64,000 nt of DNA, from contig CAZIUG010000009.1 in NCBI GenBank assembly GCA_964542645.1, positions 62,001-126,000 of the forward strand, read 5' to 3'. Of the stretch, positions 45,398-54,608 are shown in pieces (position 1 is the stretch's first letter; each line of letters opens with the position of its first letter). The translations under genes were made by a program, and so were the position numbers. The DNA is from Moanibacter sp964542645. Its GTDB lineage: Bacteria > Verrucomicrobiota > Verrucomicrobiia > Opitutales > UBA2987. The notes under the pieces are model-generated. The model did no database searches, was not told where the DNA came from, and worked only from the letters and a program-made list of their open reading frames with translations.

Positions 45398-46884
45398 ATC
45401 TGTCGGTCGTACCGTGTACCATAAAGAATTCTAGCCGCTTTTTCTTTGATCGGTTCCATATCAATCTCGAATTGAAACTGCTTGAATGCTTTATCGCCAA
45501 GATACGCAAGAAGCATCGACATTACATTAAATACGAAAACAAAATTACCCAAAACAACTGCAGCAATACCAATTAACTTTAGAAACAGCCAGGGCCGCGC
45601 AAATCCGGAGATCTCGACAATTGAATATGCGGCAACTCCATCTTCGTTTAGGCTGGAGACCTGAAGGCCCTGGAGCCAACCTCCAAGGTAAAGGGAAATG
45701 AGAATAACACTAATCCCACATCCACTTACCCAATAGTGAACGCCCAGTAAGGAGTGCGATGACCATTTTTTATCCAGCAGTTGAGGTAAAATAAAGTAAA
45801 TCGAACCGAACATTGCCATTGAATAGAAGCCAAATAGGGCATGATAAAAATAGCCTTCGGTAAAATAAGTAAACCTTAGTACACTACTAATAGTACGTAA
45901 GGATATTAGGGCACTAAGGAGTCCAAGGATCGAAAAGAAAACAGACGAAAATACGATGAACCTCAGACTTGGATTTTTCCTTACTCGCTCAAGACTGAGA
46001 AGGCTGACGCCATGAAGATTGACGGAGATTATCACTATTGGTACAAGAAGAAGCACTGAGGCAACAATTCCGGATGTCGCGATCCAAGCAGGAATTGGGC
46101 TACCCGCGAGATGGGACATTCCCGCCCAGCTTGAAAAAAATGCCCAAAGCCAAAATGCGAAAATTGCATAGTTGTAATGAAAAATCTTTTTCCCAAGCAG
46201 TTTTGGAATTAAATAGTAAGCTGCTCCGAGGGCGATGGGAGCAAACCACATTCCTATCACACCGTGTACGTACCACCAATTGATGACAGGCTGCAAAGTA
46301 CCACGAACCGGCCACCCCAAAAGCATCATCTGGGCAACGGTATAGAGCCATGGAAACCAAAAGAGGGCCCCCAGAAAATAACACTGCGAGGCGTATACGT
46401 TTCTATTATGACGATGGAGGAAGGAAACTATACCCCATGCCCCAATAACAGCATAAGAGGCCAGTAAGATTCCGGTCGCGTAATAGGGCATTTCCAGCCA
46501 GAGAACGGAAGTCATATCGCCGATCAGGATACCCACCACCCCAACGATTAAACCAAGTTGCCAAAAGACTCCTCCAACGAACAGAATATTACACTTGCAT
46601 GGGACGGATCCGCAGAGACGGGCCATCATCCAAAGAACAACTCCAAAAGCAGCATTGAACCCCCACCCATAGATCAAACAATTCATGAATACTGCCTTTG
46701 TCTTTCCGTAAGTGATCCACTCACACTCGGCCAAAAACGAAGGACTTAGATCCTGAATGGATGATATCAATCCAAACAACGAGGCAACGACGAGCCATTT
46801 TGCAGCAGCAACAAAAAAATGGACAATCGGCCACCGTAGCCTTTGGTCTAAAGAAACTTTCGATAATTCTGGGTTACTCGCCAT
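45394..46884 (-). CDS. CcoN-like integral membrane protein lacking haem ligands
   Basis: A 496-residue, about 12-helix homologue of cbb3 oxidase subunit I; INWWYVHG (201-208), YYLIPK and SSWAG make the alignment clear. Ligands are missing. The low-spin haem His of the PLHTNAVIF motif is F66 here. The HVH motif carrying both remaining haem ligands is YFY (345-347), followed by H348. The CuB pair GPHHL is GMSHL, so one His is S257. The cross-linked Tyr is S251. Only H207 and H258 of the metal site survive. It is therefore unlikely to bind haem or reduce oxygen. It could be a membrane scaffold or ion-conducting module in an ACIII-linked complex. Confidence 0.85.
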   Translation of the reverse strand: MASNPELSKVSLDQRLRWPIVHFFVAAAKWLVVASLFGLISSIQDLSPSFLAECEWITYGKTKAVFMNCLIYGWGFNAAFGVVLWMMARLCGSVPCKCNILFVGGVFWQLGLIVGVVGILIGDMTSVLWLEMPYYATGILLASYAVIGAWGIVSFLHRHNRNVYASQCYFLGALFWFPWLYTVAQMMLLGWPVRGTLQPVINWWYVHGVIGMWFAPIALGAAYYLIPKLLGKKIFHYNYAIFAFWLWAFFSSWAGMSHLAGSPIPAWIATSGIVASVLLLVPIVIISVNLHGVSLLSLERVRKNPSLRFIVFSSVFFSILGLLSALISLRTISSVLRFTYFTEGYFYHALFGFYSMAMFGSIYFILPQLLDKKWSSHSLLGVHYWVSGCGISVILISLYLGGWLQGLQVSSLNEDGVAAYSIVEISGFARPWLFLKLIGIAAVVLGNFVFVFNVMSMLLAYLGDKAFKQFQFEIDMEPIKEKAARILYGTRYDRQI

Positions 46885-47082
46885 TTCTTAATGTCGTCAA
46901 AGAATCGAAAACCTTAAGGAGTTTACACAATAGGATGAAAATAGCAGGCATTGCAATTAACTGTCTTAATCCTTATCTCGATTTCTTTATGAAAATCTTC
47001 TCGAAAACTGTTTAAAGTAAGTTCAATAACCGCGTAACAGAATCCTATGCTGTGAATCAAGCATTCGAAATACATTTCCACG

Positions 47083-47400
47083 TCATTCGCTCACAGCCTC
47101 ACCCCTTAAATCTCTCTCAGTCAACACCATCGCACGTTCTATAGGAATGCGGACAACTCCATTTGTTTGATCTACCCATCCGTAGGAATTGGCGAGAGCA
47201 TGTTGTTTTGAATTCACCTCAGCCAATATAGCAAGACGTTGGTCAATAAGATCCTGGTCAACAGGTTCTGGTCGGGTAGGAAGATAGGCTATGAGAATGA
47301 TGAATCCAAACATCAAAATGGCTAGAATGGTTCCCGCAACGGAAAGATAGAATTGCGTGCGAGTCATCTGGTCATGATTTAACTTCTCACTCATGGGCAT
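47083..47400 (-). CDS. Small membrane protein of the Alternative Complex III operon
   Basis: A 105-residue protein with one hydrophobic helix (LSVAGTILAILMFGFIILIAYL, about 19-40) and a short periplasmic tail. The tail has NSYGWVDQTNGVVRIPIERAM, a pattern often seen in small proteins next to ACIII and oxidase genes. Its function is not known to me. It overlaps the end of actF by 14 bases and is followed by a 198-base gap before the CcoN homologue. An internal ATG two codons in is equally possible as start. It may be an accessory subunit like ActG. Confidence 0.75.
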   Translation of the reverse strand: MPMSEKLNHDQMTRTQFYLSVAGTILAILMFGFIILIAYLPTRPEPVDQDLIDQRLAILAEVNSKQHALANSYGWVDQTNGVVRIPIERAMVLTERDLRGEAVSE

Positions 47401-48685
47401 TGATAGATTCCTCGATTCGAGGATCCCGAATCGGGATCGGTTTTACTTTAGCAGCACTTGTAAGAAAGGCCCAAATACAGATGCCCCCGACTCCAACGAA
47501 AGTACTTACATCCCAAATACTTATACCGAAGGGACGGACAACGTATCCAAGCGTCTGCGGATCGATGGATAATTTTTCCGGTAGAATGTTCCAATAGATG
47601 TCAAATGCATGGAAAAACAGGATCCAAAATGAAATAAAAATTACAGGTCTCCCGAATTTGTTTTTGTAAAATAGTAAATAGATAAAAGGAAATAAAAAGT
47701 GAAGAAACACAAGAGTCATGCTCACCCACCACCAGCTGCTTTTTGTACCGTCAGGATTCAACTCACGAATGTTGTACCAAAAAGTTTCCTCAGGAATATT
47801 GGCGTTATAGACGAGGAAATACTGAGAGAAGCTAATGTAGGCCCAAAAGATTGTAAAGGTCAGCATCAAGCAACCCAAATGATGACTATGACACCGATTG
47901 AAAATCCCCTTAAGACTTCCTTTACATGCCTTTAAAATACAGACGAGCAAGAGAACTGCGATTCCCGCTCTCATACTTTCAGCAAAAAACCAGACTCCGT
48001 AAATCGTCGAAAACCAATGATATTCAAGTGCCTTATACCAGTCGACTGAAGCAAAGGTTGCGGCTAGGGAACAGAGAATAATACCAATCGCTGAAGTATT
48101 ATGCGCTATGTGCATCCATTTTGGGTCACCATCTTTCTCAAGCGAAAAAGAACAATACCTAAGAACTTCGGCCAACCCTATAAAAACAACAAAATAGAGC
48201 ACAGCGCGGAGAGTAAAGGCAGGCAGATTCAAATAGCTCGACTTCGCCTGAAAAATCGAATCCTCACCGATAGTATGACCGCCTGGAAGGAGGTTGTTAG
48301 GATTCATCCACGACCAGAGAATTCCAGGATTCTCCTTATAAAACCAGGAGAACAGAACAAGAGGCAAAAACATTAGACCTAACCACTTAATCGTTCCAAC
48401 TCCATGTTCCATTTGTCGACGAACCACTACGGACCAACCGGAATCAAAAACGTAGAATATCATTATAAGGAATAACATCCCAATCGAGATCATAAACCAG
48501 TAGGTAAATCCCATAAGCCACCCCAGAAGAGGCCGTGAGTCCCCACTGTTCCAGGCGATATAGATTCCCACAAGAGAGACAAACAAACCAAGAATCCCCA
48601 CAGTTAAAGCGATCAGAGGATAATTCCGTTTATCATTTGCTCCTTCGGCTGTAGTACCAAAGTCCTGGGCGCTATCGAAACTCAT
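47387..48685 (-). CDS. actF: Alternative Complex III subunit ActF (ten-helix membrane subunit)
   Basis: Membrane subunit of the quinol:cytochrome c oxidoreductase, structurally paired with ActC. At 432 residues it has about ten helices. The periplasmic/helix segments VDWYKALEYHWFSTIYGVWFFAESM and FYKENPGILWSWMNP are characteristic of ActF. The start is the ATG at 48685, which overlaps the actE stop as ATGA; the frame remains open upstream but that part lies within actE. It is fifth in actABCDEF order reading from the ATG of actA, allowing for actE before it. Confidence 0.9.
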   Translation of the reverse strand: MSFDSAQDFGTTAEGANDKRNYPLIALTVGILGLFVSLVGIYIAWNSGDSRPLLGWLMGFTYWFMISIGMLFLIMIFYVFDSGWSVVVRRQMEHGVGTIKWLGLMFLPLVLFSWFYKENPGILWSWMNPNNLLPGGHTIGEDSIFQAKSSYLNLPAFTLRAVLYFVVFIGLAEVLRYCSFSLEKDGDPKWMHIAHNTSAIGIILCSLAATFASVDWYKALEYHWFSTIYGVWFFAESMRAGIAVLLLVCILKACKGSLKGIFNRCHSHHLGCLMLTFTIFWAYISFSQYFLVYNANIPEETFWYNIRELNPDGTKSSWWWVSMTLVFLHFLFPFIYLLFYKNKFGRPVIFISFWILFFHAFDIYWNILPEKLSIDPQTLGYVVRPFGISIWDVSTFVGVGGICIWAFLTSAAKVKPIPIRDPRIEESINAHE

Positions 48686-49290
48686 AATCCTAGGCCCCCC
48701 TTTGCATGGGCAGCAACATCTTCGATCGATGCATTCCGTGCCCTCTGAAGAACCCTTAAGTAAGCCACAATCGCCCATCGTTCCTCAATTCGTAGCTTAT
48801 GCCCGTAGGGCCCCATATTATTTTTTCCTTTGTTAATGGTGTTGTAGATATCACCTTCCAAAAGGCCGCGTCGGACTTCATCATGATAAGAAGGAGTTAA
48901 TGTCATACCATGCTTCTTCGTAATCCCATTTCCATCCCCAGTTTCACCGTGGCAAACAGCACAAAAGATCGCGTACTTCTGTCTACCTAGCTCCAAGACC
49001 TCCTGGGTCACGGCGATCGGAAATCCGCTCCCATATGCTCCATCTTTCTTTCCTGTCGCATAGTATTCGTCTTCATGAAATGAATCGAAGGGAACAGTAC
49101 CTGAAACGGAGGGTCGGTCCCCTCTTCCATCAAGAAAAAACCCACTGCCCCCTTGTGGCTTAAGTCGAGGCTGGCGGTCCATGTCAGGAAAGACCTCAAG
49201 GGGTGGTTTTTCTGAACGTGAGCCACGAAATCCCATAATAGACACAACAACGACGACGAGGAGAATAACTATAGATAAATATAGCCTCAT
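48682..49290 (-). CDS. actE: Alternative Complex III subunit ActE (monohaem cytochrome c)
   Basis: A 202-residue periplasmic cytochrome with one haem motif (CAVCH, followed by GETGDGNG). It is expected to pass electrons from ActA/ActB to soluble cytochrome or an oxidase. The N-terminal helix LSIVILLVVVVVSIMGFRGSRS reaches the point where ActE proteins usually have a lipobox Cys, but Phe stands there (GFRG instead of GCRG), so this one appears to be held by an uncleaved helix. VFPDMDRQPRLKPQ after it is typical of ActE. It starts five bases after the actD stop. Confidence 0.92.
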   Translation of the reverse strand: MRLYLSIVILLVVVVVSIMGFRGSRSEKPPLEVFPDMDRQPRLKPQGGSGFFLDGRGDRPSVSGTVPFDSFHEDEYYATGKKDGAYGSGFPIAVTQEVLELGRQKYAIFCAVCHGETGDGNGITKKHGMTLTPSYHDEVRRGLLEGDIYNTINKGKNNMGPYGHKLRIEERWAIVAYLRVLQRARNASIEDVAAHAKGGLGL

Positions 49291-49295
49291 GTATA

Positions 49296-49829
49296 CTAGT
49301 CTTCCACTGACGAAATATCCCTACCCCCAATTTCCACAAGAAAATCTCGGGTTTTATCGGGATCAAATTTCGGGTCACCGCACTCAATCATGATGAGGAA
49401 TTTATCATCTGTAATCCTATGCCAATTTTTGTAACTCATAACCGGGTGATGATGGCGTGGCAGGAAATTGGTTATAAACATTCCAAAAAAAGCACCGAAG
49501 GCCGCCAACAGAATCATAAGTTCATAAGCAATAGGAAAGGGGAAGATGGGACTAAAATAGGGTTTCCCTCCCACTATGAGGGCATAGTCGAATTCCCCCG
49601 TATACCATGCTAAGGCCATGCCGGAAAAAAACCCGGTCATACCACCCAAGAATGAAAAAATCGGCACCTTAGAACGGCTGAGACCCATAGCCTCATCCAT
49701 TCCATGGATAGGGAAAGGGGTAAACACATCCCATTTCTTATAATCGGCATCTCGGACTTTCCCAGCAGCACGATAAACATCTTCAGTCGTATCGAAGAGT
49801 GCAACCAGTCCTTTTGATTCTTCACCCAT
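49296..49829 (-). CDS. actD: Alternative Complex III subunit ActD (DUF3341)
   Basis: A 177-residue membrane subunit with two helices (about 52-72 and 98-120). The N-terminal segment LVALFDTTEDVYRAAGKVRDADYKKWDVFTPFPIHGMDEAMGL is diagnostic of ActD. The C-terminus with FLIMIECGDPKFDP follows the family pattern. It packs beside ActC in the membrane arm. ATG at 49829, two bases after the actC stop. Confidence 0.94.
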   Translation of the reverse strand: MGEESKGLVALFDTTEDVYRAAGKVRDADYKKWDVFTPFPIHGMDEAMGLSRSKVPIFSFLGGMTGFFSGMALAWYTGEFDYALIVGGKPYFSPIFPFPIAYELMILLAAFGAFFGMFITNFLPRHHHPVMSYKNWHRITDDKFLIMIECGDPKFDPDKTRDFLVEIGGRDISSVED

Positions 49830-49831
49830 TC

Positions 49832-51253
49832 TTAATGATCTCCCTTGTGAGGATCAGCCTGTGGAATGACAGCTTTTATTTCAGCAAATGCCATGAAGGG
49901 CAGAAAGCGAATGAACAGAAGGAAACAGCAGGCAAAAAATCCCATGGTTCCGAAAAAAGTCATTATGTCTACCACCGTGGGTGTAAAATAGTCCCAATTA
50001 GCTGGAATAAATTCATTTGCCAAGGTGGTCACGACAATCACGAAACGTTCGAACCACATCCCTACGTTGACCACTATTGAAATGAGCCACACCAACCACC
50101 ATCTCTCCCGAACCCATCGAAACCAAAACAACTGGGGCGATATGACATTGCATGAAAGCATAGTAATGTATGCCCACCAATATGGACCAAATGCCCGGTT
50201 AACAAAAGCGAATCCCTCGTAAGGGTTTGCACCGTACCAGGAGATAAAAAACTCCATGGCATATCCGTATCCCACCATGCTACCCGTCGCGAGGGTAATT
50301 TTACAAATACAGTCGATATGGTATTGAGTAACCAAATCATGCAGTCCTAAAAGCGCTCTAAGAGGCAGGACCAGGGTAAGGACCATGCCAAATCCAGAAA
50401 AAATTGCCCCAGCGACGAAATATGGTGGGAATATTGTTGTATGCCAGCCCGGTAAATTGGCGACGGCAAAGTCAAAGGAGACAATTGAATGGACAGAAAG
50501 AACAAGCGGAGTACTAAGCCCAGCAAGAAGCAAATAAGCCATTTCGTAGTTTCGCCAATGTCTGTTCGATCCTCTCCAGCCCATCGCTAAAAGTCCGTAA
50601 ATGTATTTGCGCCAAATATTTTTAGCACGGTCTCGGATAGTCGCGAGATCCGGAATCATTCCCATATACCAAAAAAGGAACGAAACTGCAAAATAGGTCG
50701 ATACAGCAAATACATCCCACTCCAAGGGGCTTCGGAAATTTGGCCAGATGTCATGGGCTACAGGAATGGGAAGAAGCCACCAGCCAAACCAGACCCGGCC
50801 AATGTGAAATAGGGGGAAGAGACCAGCACACATTACAGCGAAAATAGTCATAGCTTCCGCCGCCCTATTAATGGATGTTCTCCACTTTTGTCTCAAAAGA
50901 CAGAGAACTGCAGAAATCAATGTTCCAGCATGTCCAATTCCAATCCACCAAACGAAATTAACAATCGCCCATCCCCAATAAACAGATCCTCGCAGACCCC
51001 ATACACCAACCCCCGATACAAGCAAGTAAAAGAGAGCGGCACCCAGAAAAGTTGTAACGAATCCGGCAACCAGGAATGATATCCACCACCAAAGGGGAGT
51101 TTTTCCCTCAACAATCCCACAGATTTTTTCTGTGATCCAGTGGAAATCCCTGTTGTTCTCCACAAGAGGCCGCCGCGGCATGGAGGTCGGTCGGACCTCG
51201 TTGAGAACAGCTCTTGCTCCCGGTCCTGCGTCGTCAATGGTCGCCATGCCCAT
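49832..51253 (-). CDS. actC: Alternative Complex III subunit ActC (NrfD-like quinol-binding subunit)
   Basis: A 473-residue NrfD/PsrC-type membrane protein with about ten helices, the site of quinol oxidation in ACIII. The segments WWWISFLVAGFVTTFLGAALFY, GIGHAGTLISAVLCLLRQKWRTSINRAAEAM and NVISPQLFWFRWVRERWWLVWLISIVVNVGMWFERFVIV are typical of ActC. The short cytoplasmic lead is normal. ATG at 51253 overlaps the actB end by 20 bases; a second ATG two codons later also fits. Confidence 0.94.
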   Translation of the reverse strand: MGMATIDDAGPGARAVLNEVRPTSMPRRPLVENNRDFHWITEKICGIVEGKTPLWWWISFLVAGFVTTFLGAALFYLLVSGVGVWGLRGSVYWGWAIVNFVWWIGIGHAGTLISAVLCLLRQKWRTSINRAAEAMTIFAVMCAGLFPLFHIGRVWFGWWLLPIPVAHDIWPNFRSPLEWDVFAVSTYFAVSFLFWYMGMIPDLATIRDRAKNIWRKYIYGLLAMGWRGSNRHWRNYEMAYLLLAGLSTPLVLSVHSIVSFDFAVANLPGWHTTIFPPYFVAGAIFSGFGMVLTLVLPLRALLGLHDLVTQYHIDCICKITLATGSMVGYGYAMEFFISWYGANPYEGFAFVNRAFGPYWWAYITMLSCNVISPQLFWFRWVRERWWLVWLISIVVNVGMWFERFVIVVTTLANEFIPANWDYFTPTVVDIMTFFGTMGFFACCFLLFIRFLPFMAFAEIKAVIPQADPHKGDH

Positions 51254-54200
51254 TTCCCTTGCTCAATTTTTCAAAACTCTGTCCTTGATCCGATTCATGC
51301 ACTCCGTGTCCGGATTTTTCCTCATACTCCATTCGACTAAGAGGATACTCATGATAGTCCGGCATTTCGGGATTCGGATTCCTTATTCTTGCCAAATAGG
51401 TGGTTCGCGGTCGAGTATTAAGATAGCCGAGAACAGAGTAATCGAGTTCCGATTTCTTCCTTTTTGAGACTCTAGATTCAGGGTCCGCGACGTCTCCGAA
51501 AACAATTGAGTCGGTCGGACAAACTTGTTCACAGGCAGTTTTGATAGCTCCATCAGGCACTTTCACGTCATTAGAATCCCGCGCCTTCACCTTTTGTTTA
51601 ATCTTCGCCTCCTGAATGCGCTGCTGGCAAAAGGTACACTTCTCCATAACTCCCCGCATTCTTACAGTAACATCTGGGTTCTTCTGCAATTCTCCTAAAT
51701 CAGAAGTTGCAATTTTCCCCATTGGACCCTTGTAGGCCTCTCCAATTTCTCGCTTGTTCCAATCGAAAAAATTAAAACGCCGTACCTTATAAGGACAATT
51801 ATTGGAACAGTATCGCGTTCCAACACAACGATTGTAGGCCATTACATTAAGACCTTCTTCGTCATGCACGGTAGCGTTGACCGGACAAACCTGTTCACAG
51901 GGCGCGGTTTCACAATGCTGGCATAGCATAGGCTGGACGGTCACCTGTGGATCATTGGGTATCGTTTCTTTACTCTTATCAAGATCACCCCCTGCGTAAT
52001 AACGATCCAATCGGATCCAATGCATTTCACGGCCACGAGTTACCTGATCTTTGCCCACGATTGGGATACTGTTTTCACTTTGACAGGCAATAACACATGC
52101 GTTGCAACCAGTACAAGTATTGAGATCGATGCTCATTCCCCATTGCTGCGCGCCACCAAAAGTTGGAGTCTTGTAAAGAGATTCTCCACGAGGTTGATTG
52201 AGCGCTTTCGCTTGTTGTGAAAGATTTTTGTCCTTCCCGTAAACCGGTGGGGAATGAGACTCTATCCCCATAGTCTCAACAAAATCGTGATTTTCCTCAA
52301 ACTCTTTAAGGTTGCCCTCCCGAATGATAGCCCGGCCCTCCATCGACCAATGCTCCTGAGTGTTAGCCAGGAGGTAACTATGACCAGTTAGGTCAATTTT
52401 TGCTCCTCTAGCAATACCTGGTGTTTTACCTCCAAAAAAGGGATAAAAATTAAACCCAGTCCCATTTCCAACTCTTCCAACTTTTTCTCTTCCATAACCG
52501 AGGCTTACCGCAACCGTATAGTCGGCCATTCCTGGATGAATATGAATAGGACCCTCCACGGTTGTATTATCAATAGTCAGAGCCACCATCGGCGCAACTT
52601 CGCGACCCTGTTCAAATTGATTGTATCGCCTAGAGGATGCGATGAAACTGTCAAAGATTTTGGTCACCGGAGAACGGTCTGTATCTGGGTCATAACCAAG
52701 TTCTAACGCCAATCGGGGGCTTACTAAGATAGCGTTATCCCAGGTGATTTTAGTTAGAGGATCAGGGCACTCTTGCAGCCAACCATTGTTGTTAAAGCGG
52801 CCATCATTGACCCTGCTGTCAGGGTCAATGCGGACCTCTAAATCTTCTATAGAAGGCGCAGTATCATCTAGTTGAAAGCTACTCGCAATCTTGCGAATCC
52901 GATTTAGATTGGCGTTCAGCAGGACGGACTCGTATCCGGAATTCGGAAGATACCCATCGCTCAAAAATTTCTCGAACCCATTTCCCGAATTCGAATTTTC
53001 CGTGACACTCTTGAAAGTCTTCGAAACATGGAAATAAGGATCGATTTCCTTCGATCCAGCAAGACGTGCCATAACTTCGATCTCCTGATAGCCATCAAAG
53101 AGAGGATGAATCATAGGTTGCACTGGAACCAAAGTCCCATCGAAGGTCCTCCCGTCACCCCAAGATTCGAGATAATGGGTAGCTGCGATGTGGTATTCTG
53201 CAAGAAGCGAAGTCTCGTCAAAATAGTATCCAAAGCGAACGACTTCAGATACTTTTCTCTGCGCATCCTTCCAATTAGCATCATATGGGGCATTGTAAGC
53301 TGGATTTCCACCCAAGACAATCAACGTTTCCACCCGGCCTCTATCAATGGCATCAACAAGATCATAGATAGAGGCCGCCTCTGTTTTTGGCATTTCCAAA
53401 TATTCTACCGTCTTTCCCAACCCATCAAGCAATTCGTTAGCAAAGTGAACTAGTTCATGAATCGCAATCGGTAGATGTCCCCCAACTACAACCAAGGACT
53501 TGCCACTATGATTGACCAAGTCCTTAGCACAATTTTTCAACCAATCCTCATTCTTTCCTAGATCCCCTGCCTTTTTTCTTAGGAGTTGAGAGAGGTAAGA
53601 TTCACGATGGGTAAGATCGAGAATTTCGGCCACCAGATGTGCGGTAATACTCCCAATTCGACTACTCGAAATTCGAAGCCGATGATCCGCCATCATTCCA
53701 GTTGAGCTAAAGGTGCTCTCCACCTGGTAAAGCCTGCTCATTTTTCCTGCCTCCTGGTGAGAATTAACACGCCGGGTGGACGCATAATCAGCCGCATTCC
53801 TTAAATGACCGGGCTCAGAATTCAGAAAGTCGCAATCTAATGAGAGAATCCGCTTTGCTTTTTGTAAATTTGGGAGAGGACGCAGGCGTCTTCCGAATAA
53901 ACGCTCCGCCGCGATTTCAGATCGGTCATGGTCTACAGGATCAAATTCGGCCCAGAGGGCACGGGGAAGCCTCTTCTTGATTTCCGATACCAGACGTTCC
54001 CTGGTGGGGGAAGTCGACCCCTCAGCGAGAAAAGCAATACCTTGACCTCCTGTTGCTTCATGTTTTCTGGAAAGGGAACTCAAAAAGTCATTTACCTGGG
54101 CTCGACTTAACGTGGTTGTCCTCCGGCTGCTTTGTTTCACCCGATCAGGATCGTAAAGATCGAGAACACTGGATTGTGCCTGAAGATCCGTCGCTCCCCG

Positions 54201-54608
54201 GTAGGGTTCGTAAGCCCCATTTCCTTCAATCTTAGTGGGCCGATGCTGATGTGTTTCAACAACAAGGGGAATGTTGTCTCGGCTTCTAGGAAAAGAAGTA
54301 GCATAATTAATGGGTACACCCGGAATGTCCAATTCTGGCTGTTTTGAATGTGGGAGTATATACTGCTCCGGCCTCCGGCACCCAGAGAGTCCGAGTCCAG
54401 CAACACCAAAGGATGCTGCCATGATTTTAAGGAAATGACGACGGTTCGTTCCCTCCAGCTCCGAAGCCCCTTGGGGAAATTCACGTTCAACCCATTGACG
54501 GAAATTTGGAGTTTGGGCCAATTCGTCTAAACTCTTCCAATAACGTCTCCCAAGCTTTCCTTGCCGGGCCTCACTTGCATTTTGTTTATTTTTCTTCACC
54601 GATGGCAT
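51234..54608 (-). CDS. actB: Alternative Complex III subunit ActB (molybdoenzyme-like / iron-sulfur subunit)
   Basis: Large periplasmic subunit, about 1124 residues. A Tat-type lead (NRRHFLKIMAASFGVAGLGLSGC) comes first, then a fold related to molybdopterin oxidoreductases but without cofactor in this family, then an iron-sulfur domain. That domain shows CTGCNACVIAC, CQHCETAPCEQVCP, CVGTRYCSNNCP, CTFCQQR and CEQVCP, consistent with the family's three [4Fe-4S] clusters and one [3Fe-4S]. The clusters would relay electrons from quinol to the haems of ActA. I start it at ATG 54608, overlapping actA by 13 bases; the longer frame adds an atypical N-terminus. Confidence 0.94.
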   Translation of the reverse strand: MPSVKKNKQNASEARQGKLGRRYWKSLDELAQTPNFRQWVEREFPQGASELEGTNRRHFLKIMAASFGVAGLGLSGCRRPEQYILPHSKQPELDIPGVPINYATSFPRSRDNIPLVVETHQHRPTKIEGNGAYEPYRGATDLQAQSSVLDLYDPDRVKQSSRRTTTLSRAQVNDFLSSLSRKHEATGGQGIAFLAEGSTSPTRERLVSEIKKRLPRALWAEFDPVDHDRSEIAAERLFGRRLRPLPNLQKAKRILSLDCDFLNSEPGHLRNAADYASTRRVNSHQEAGKMSRLYQVESTFSSTGMMADHRLRISSSRIGSITAHLVAEILDLTHRESYLSQLLRKKAGDLGKNEDWLKNCAKDLVNHSGKSLVVVGGHLPIAIHELVHFANELLDGLGKTVEYLEMPKTEAASIYDLVDAIDRGRVETLIVLGGNPAYNAPYDANWKDAQRKVSEVVRFGYYFDETSLLAEYHIAATHYLESWGDGRTFDGTLVPVQPMIHPLFDGYQEIEVMARLAGSKEIDPYFHVSKTFKSVTENSNSGNGFEKFLSDGYLPNSGYESVLLNANLNRIRKIASSFQLDDTAPSIEDLEVRIDPDSRVNDGRFNNNGWLQECPDPLTKITWDNAILVSPRLALELGYDPDTDRSPVTKIFDSFIASSRRYNQFEQGREVAPMVALTIDNTTVEGPIHIHPGMADYTVAVSLGYGREKVGRVGNGTGFNFYPFFGGKTPGIARGAKIDLTGHSYLLANTQEHWSMEGRAIIREGNLKEFEENHDFVETMGIESHSPPVYGKDKNLSQQAKALNQPRGESLYKTPTFGGAQQWGMSIDLNTCTGCNACVIACQSENSIPIVGKDQVTRGREMHWIRLDRYYAGGDLDKSKETIPNDPQVTVQPMLCQHCETAPCEQVCPVNATVHDEEGLNVMAYNRCVGTRYCSNNCPYKVRRFNFFDWNKREIGEAYKGPMGKIATSDLGELQKNPDVTVRMRGVMEKCTFCQQRIQEAKIKQKVKARDSNDVKVPDGAIKTACEQVCPTDSIVFGDVADPESRVSKRKKSELDYSVLGYLNTRPRTTYLARIRNPNPEMPDYHEYPLSRMEYEEKSGHGVHESDQGQSFEKLSKGNGHGDH

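Noticed and set aside
43863..46884. Plain annotation of the CcoN/CcoO/cytochrome set as a working cbb3 oxidase
   Set aside because: The subunit I homologue lacks the haem-ligand histidines; only the cytochrome c subunits keep their haem motifs.
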